Positions 60,342 through 64,000 of a DNA stretch of 64,000 bases are shown here, in pieces. Numbering within the stretch: the first letter of the stretch is position 1; each line of letters begins with the position of its first letter. A program made the position numbers and the translations under genes. The notes under the pieces are model-generated. The model made no database searches, had not been told where the DNA came from, and saw only the letters and a list, made by a program, of their open reading frames with translations. Source of the stretch: Sacculina carcini (Eukaryota > Arthropoda > Thecostraca > Sacculinidae); NCBI GenBank assembly GCA_916048095.2, contig OU696587.1, positions 5,255,993 through 5,319,992 of the forward strand, in the 5' to 3' direction.

Positions 60342-60570
60342 CTGTGGTACGCCAACACCTTCAGGGTGATGAACAATGGCACCAGAATATGATTTATGAT
60401 ATGTTGTGAGCAAAGTAATGTCCCTCATTGACCAGCTGGTGGAGAAGAAGCAGACACAGTACTCATATTGAATTATTTATTCCATTTGATTTGTGTGTTA
60501 TACCTGTGTACAATCATGTGAATAAAGTGATATATGATCGAACTGAGTTAGTCTGGAACCAAGTGGTACT
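60342..60570 (+). mobile_element. hAT-type MITE, family A, copy 5 (split by a nested element)
   Basis: Contains GTGGTACGCCAACACCTTC, CCAGCTGGTGGAGAAGAAGC and AATAAAGTGATATATGATCG. Its left end is interrupted by the MITE at 60160-60333, whose target duplication TTTCCACC is repeated at 60334-60341. Confidence 0.75.
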
Positions 60571-61218
60571 GCATTAATGGACATTGCTTGGAACGCGAGT
60601 GGCCCGGGTTCAACTCTTGACAGGGCTAAGCAGATTTATCAAATGCGCAAACATAGTGGTGTTGTTTTCCTATGACGTCAAGCAAAAATGTCCAAAAAAT
60701 GTCTAAAAAATGTCCAAGCACGGTGGAATATAGAAAAGTGCACCTCATCACTATAATGACTCACACTGCAACTGAAATTAATGCGCAGCCAATTAGCATA
60801 ATCGACAATGATAACATCAGTAGACCCACACACACACACACACACACATACACACGATAAGTGAACCAACCCAGGCAGAACACAAAACAAACGCCCGAGG
60901 CAACTTCAAAGACAAATACTTGATGAGTTCCCCACGCACCCTCTGATGAGACACACACACACAAATACAACAACGGTCGCTACAATATTGACCGTGACGC
61001 CGCGGGCAGTATTCACACGCCCTGTCGAGCATGTCGTGTCCACAACAAACCCCTCTCTCCCCCCACACTCTTTCTTGCTCATTGGTTTCTCTTCAACATG
61101 ACAACTCACTTCTCTCTAACTCGCTGTGCATCCCTTTTATCCCCTCGCATTGTCTTGTTCCTTTCGTATTGATGTGTGTGTGTGTTCTCATACACGTACA
61201 TATAAATGTAGATGACAA

Positions 61219-61374
61219 CAGAGGCGGCGCCAGGATTTGTTCCCGGTGGGGCTAAGAAAAGAGACGTGGGGACTTGGCGAAACATACAGAAACTACATTC
61301 AAAATCTTCATGAGAACTTGTTTTGGGGCTTCAGCCCCCCCCCCCCCTCAAGCCCCACCTTGGCACCGCCACTG
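61219..61374 (+). mobile_element. MITE, CAGTGGCGG family, copy 3
   Basis: Ends CAGAGGCGGCGCCAGG and CCTTGGCACCGCCACTG. The internal GGCTTCAGCC and poly-C tract resemble copy 1. Flanking duplication is unclear. Confidence 0.72.
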
Positions 61375-61567
61375 GATACTAGCTTTCTAATCAAACATCT
61401 CAGCAGATAAACATGGTGCTTCCTGCCTGCAACAGGAGATAAAAACACAATGCGAGATATTTTAGGTTCGGATACGGCCGGTATTGCGAGATGTTGGCCG
61501 ATGTTATACATGGATCACAGGATTGCACTCTCGAAAAGGGAGTATGAAGTCTATAGAATATCTAGAA

Positions 61568-61850
61568 CAGGGGTTCTTAAGCGGGGGTGCGAGCCTGGGT
61601 CCTAGGGGGTGCTGGGAATCATGTGAAAATAAGGCCAGATACAGGAAATATCCATGCTCTATATTTTCCCTGCAAAAAAACGCTTTTCCTTACAGGTAAT
61701 TTAAGCTGTATGAATGAATATTGAATTCAATCATTTTTATTATTACGTCATTTGTATTTTATAGTTTTCATATAGCGAACAAGAATCGAGGAGGTGCGAT
61801 AACTGACTTCTGATTTGAAAAGGGACACTGAAAACGCTTAAGAAGCACTG
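61568..61850 (+). mobile_element. hAT-type MITE with perfect 8-bp target duplication
   Basis: Ends CAGGGGTTCTTAAGC and GCTTAAGAAGCACTG; flanked on both sides by ATCTAGAA (61560-61567 and 61851-61858). 283 bp, no coding sequence. Its body differs from families A and B, but the termini are related. Confidence 0.87.
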
Positions 61851-61865
61851 ATCTAGAAGATTTGT

Positions 61866-62077
61866 CAAGTGAGAAGCTAAAGGTCGGACAGAACAGGACA
61901 ACTATGTGTGTGATTATATCAATTCAAATCCGTTTATTTTTGTTTCTAATGACCACTTGACATATTTACTTTGATGTTACAACTGAATGTATTGAATTTA
62001 TCAGCGCTGTGTTGTGTGAAAAATGAAGAGATGGCTCATCAAGAAGCGGGGAATCAGTGAGGAAAAAGATTAAGAAC
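61866..62077 (+). mobile_element. hAT-type MITE, family B, copy 3
   Basis: Carries GGTCGGACAGAACAGGACAA, AATTTATCAGCGCTGTG and the terminal GATTAAGAACTGCATTG. It abuts the element at 61568-61850, which may have inserted into or beside its left end. Confidence 0.7.
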
Positions 62078-62451
62078 TGCATTGACTTAATTCACATCAC
62101 GTCTGATTTACATTACAGTCAGTGCAATCACACGTAAAACTAGACCATCCGACCGGTGATTTCATTTTCCACCTGTCTCATGGGGGGGAATATGCCCCAC
62201 GCTACCCCCTAGCCACCCTCTACCCAATTTTACCGACTCGATGCAATGGCACAAGGCGATATCAATGTGTATGTGTGTGTGTGTGCGGAATGGGTAATTC
62301 TTGTAATTTCTCCGTTACAAGAAGCGGACAAGGGAGAGTGGGGGAATCGTATGTGTGTGTGTGGGGGGGAGAGAGGGAATGGGGGAGGGGCGACAGGCGC
62401 GAGGAAAAACGCCGCCGGCAATTGAAGTCGACAGGTCTCGTGTGAACACAC

Positions 62452-62482
<31 letters not shown>

Positions 62483-62613
62483 GGGTCGGCCGTCGTGCGC
62501 GTGCCGTGTGCCCCCGGGGAGGTGACGACCGACACGCGAATTGCCCGCGGGGGACAGCTGAGTAGGGGCACATGTTGGGGGTACACGGGGGGAAGGGCTG
62601 CTGCCTGGCGCAA

Positions 62614-62643
62614 GACACACACACACACACACACACACACACA
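62614..62643. repeat. (CA)n microsatellite at LINE truncation point
   Basis: About 15 units ending exactly where LINE coding sequence begins at 62644. A second CA tract is at 62449-62481. Confidence 0.93.
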
Positions 62644-64000
62644 AGCTAATGTGAAAGGTAAAATTTTTAATATTGTTCGTAGTATGTACAAAAATGTGGA
62701 ATCATGTGTGTCGTTGGACAAAGGGTTGTCAAAATGTTTCCGTGTTAATATGGGTATTCGACAAGGTGAAAATCTGTCCCCATTATTATTTGCATTATAT
62801 GTGAGAGATATGGAGGATAAATTACTCGAAGATGGTTGTACTTTCATCGAATTTGACGATGAAATGCTAGACAGATGTCTTAAAGTCATGATACTGATGT
62901 ACGCGGATGACACTGTAATTTTGGCTGAAGATGAACAACAAATGAAAAAAGCAATGAGTTCACTACAAGATTACTGTGACAGATGGAAATTGAAAATAAA
63001 TACTAATAAAACTAAAATAGTTGTTTTCAGTAAGGCCAAGACTCAACCAGACTGGCTCGATTTCAGACTGAATGGCGAGACAATAGAAGTGGTCGATGAA
63101 TATAAGTACCTGGGAATGATATTCAATTATAATGGAAAATTCAGGAAAGGTCAATTGGATCTTACAGAAAGAGCCACAAAGGCCATGTATAGTGTTATCG
63201 GAACAATTCGTAAACACAGTTTACCAGTAGATATACAGTTGCAAATGTACAAAAGTATGATCATGCCGATACTGACATATGGGTGCGAAGTGTGGGCAAG
63301 CGAGGCAATAAGAGAAATCGAGCTGCTACAAACCAAGTTTCTGAAGCACATTTTATTTGTTCATAAAAGGGCATGCAATGATATGGTATATGGCGAAACT
63401 GGAATATACCCCATAGAGATCTATATAAAAAGTATGGCATTCAACTACTGGATTCGCATAATATCTGGTAAAAACACAAAACTCAGTTATATAATGTATA
63501 ATTGCCTACTTAAGATGTTCAACGACGGAACCTACGTTGCACCGTGGTTATTGTATATACGCAACATTTGTAATGAGTGCGGGCTGTGCAGCTTATGGAC
63601 ACTACAGAATATACATAATCCCGTTAGGACAATGCATATGGTTAAAAGAAAACTCAAAGATATATGGATTAACCAATGGTATTCGAATATGGCAAGCAAA
63701 ACGTTGTGCTGTAATTATAGACTATATAAGACGACTTACGAGTTGGAAGATTACCTAATTAAACTCAATAAACAAGATCGGATATACTTAACAAAAATAA
63801 GGACAGGTAATCACCGGCTGGCGGTGACTAGAGGCCGCTACAGTGGAACACCACGACATGAACGATACTGTGACCTGTGCAATAATAACAGAATTGGAGA
63901 CGAGTACCACATGATGATACAGTGTCAGAACCCGACTATAGTACAACTGAGGACAAAATATATACCGGAAAAATACTGGCAAGTTGAAGCGCAATACAAA
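62644..64000 (+). mobile_element. Second LINE: partial reverse transcriptase running off the window
   Basis: From 62645 to the window end, 452 codons are open without a stop. The frame begins within the RT domain directly after a (CA)n tract: ANVKGKIFNIVRSMYKNVES, then GIRQGENLSPLLFALYVRD, LMYADDTVILAEDEQQMKKA and YKYLGMIFNYNGKF. Further on, ILTYGCEVWASE and a C-terminal C-x2-C-x9-H-x4-C (CDLC..H..C) are typical of LINE ORF2 ends. It is a different lineage from the LINE at 47150 (GIRQGENLSPLLF and the CEVW block are not CR1/L2-like); I cannot fix the clade. It is 5'-truncated, and its 3' end is outside the window. Confidence 0.85.

Overview
The window is eukaryotic, with spliced genes, long introns and dense microsatellites. 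It is most likely arthropod nuclear DNA. The best evidence is a BTB domain beginning [16 protein letters not shown], the FCLKWNN-type start of arthropod BTB-zinc-finger regulators, linked to a row of interchangeable C2H2 exons as in Broad-complex, lola and fruitless loci. I cannot name the species; (CA)n/(TG)n tracts every 1-2 kb and many hAT- and mariner-type short elements would suit a crustacean or chelicerate, but that is a guess.

All five recognised host genes lie on the minus strand, so they are transcribed from high to low coordinates. At 36820-52799 is a Krueppel-like factor of the KLF6/7 (Luna) type: the central exon with the acidic N-terminal region and finger 1, a 14.7 kb intron, then fingers 2 and 3. 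Its short first exon was not found. Next come three beta-tubulin genes in tandem: a canonical one (31791-35204), a very unusual one with about 165 residues of extra tail (26029-30831), and a divergent one (15253-19641) that shares near-identical blocks with the canonical copy.

At 942-14451 is the BTB-zinc-finger gene. Two BTB exons and one 279-codon linker exon end at a single donor in phase 1. Downstream lie seven separate terminal exons, each with a phase-1 acceptor, its own C2H2 fingers and its own stop codon. Any one of them can be joined in frame to the common donor, so the locus can encode at least seven DNA-binding isoforms, and more may lie past position 1.

The rest is introns and intergenic DNA filled by mobile elements: a CR1/L2-type LINE with an open reverse transcriptase frame (47150-49553), a second LINE running off the right edge (62644-64000), a tRNA-derived SINE family, several hAT-type MITE families with recognisable 8-bp target duplications and one nested insertion, mariner/pogo-type MITEs, a 20-bp minisatellite and many long dinucleotide tracts. 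Some repeats sit where they could affect splicing: (TG)n tracts directly before acceptors, and inverted MITE copies on both sides of a beta-tubulin exon.

All gene models come from reading exons, splice sites and reading phase by eye. No alignment or expression data were available.
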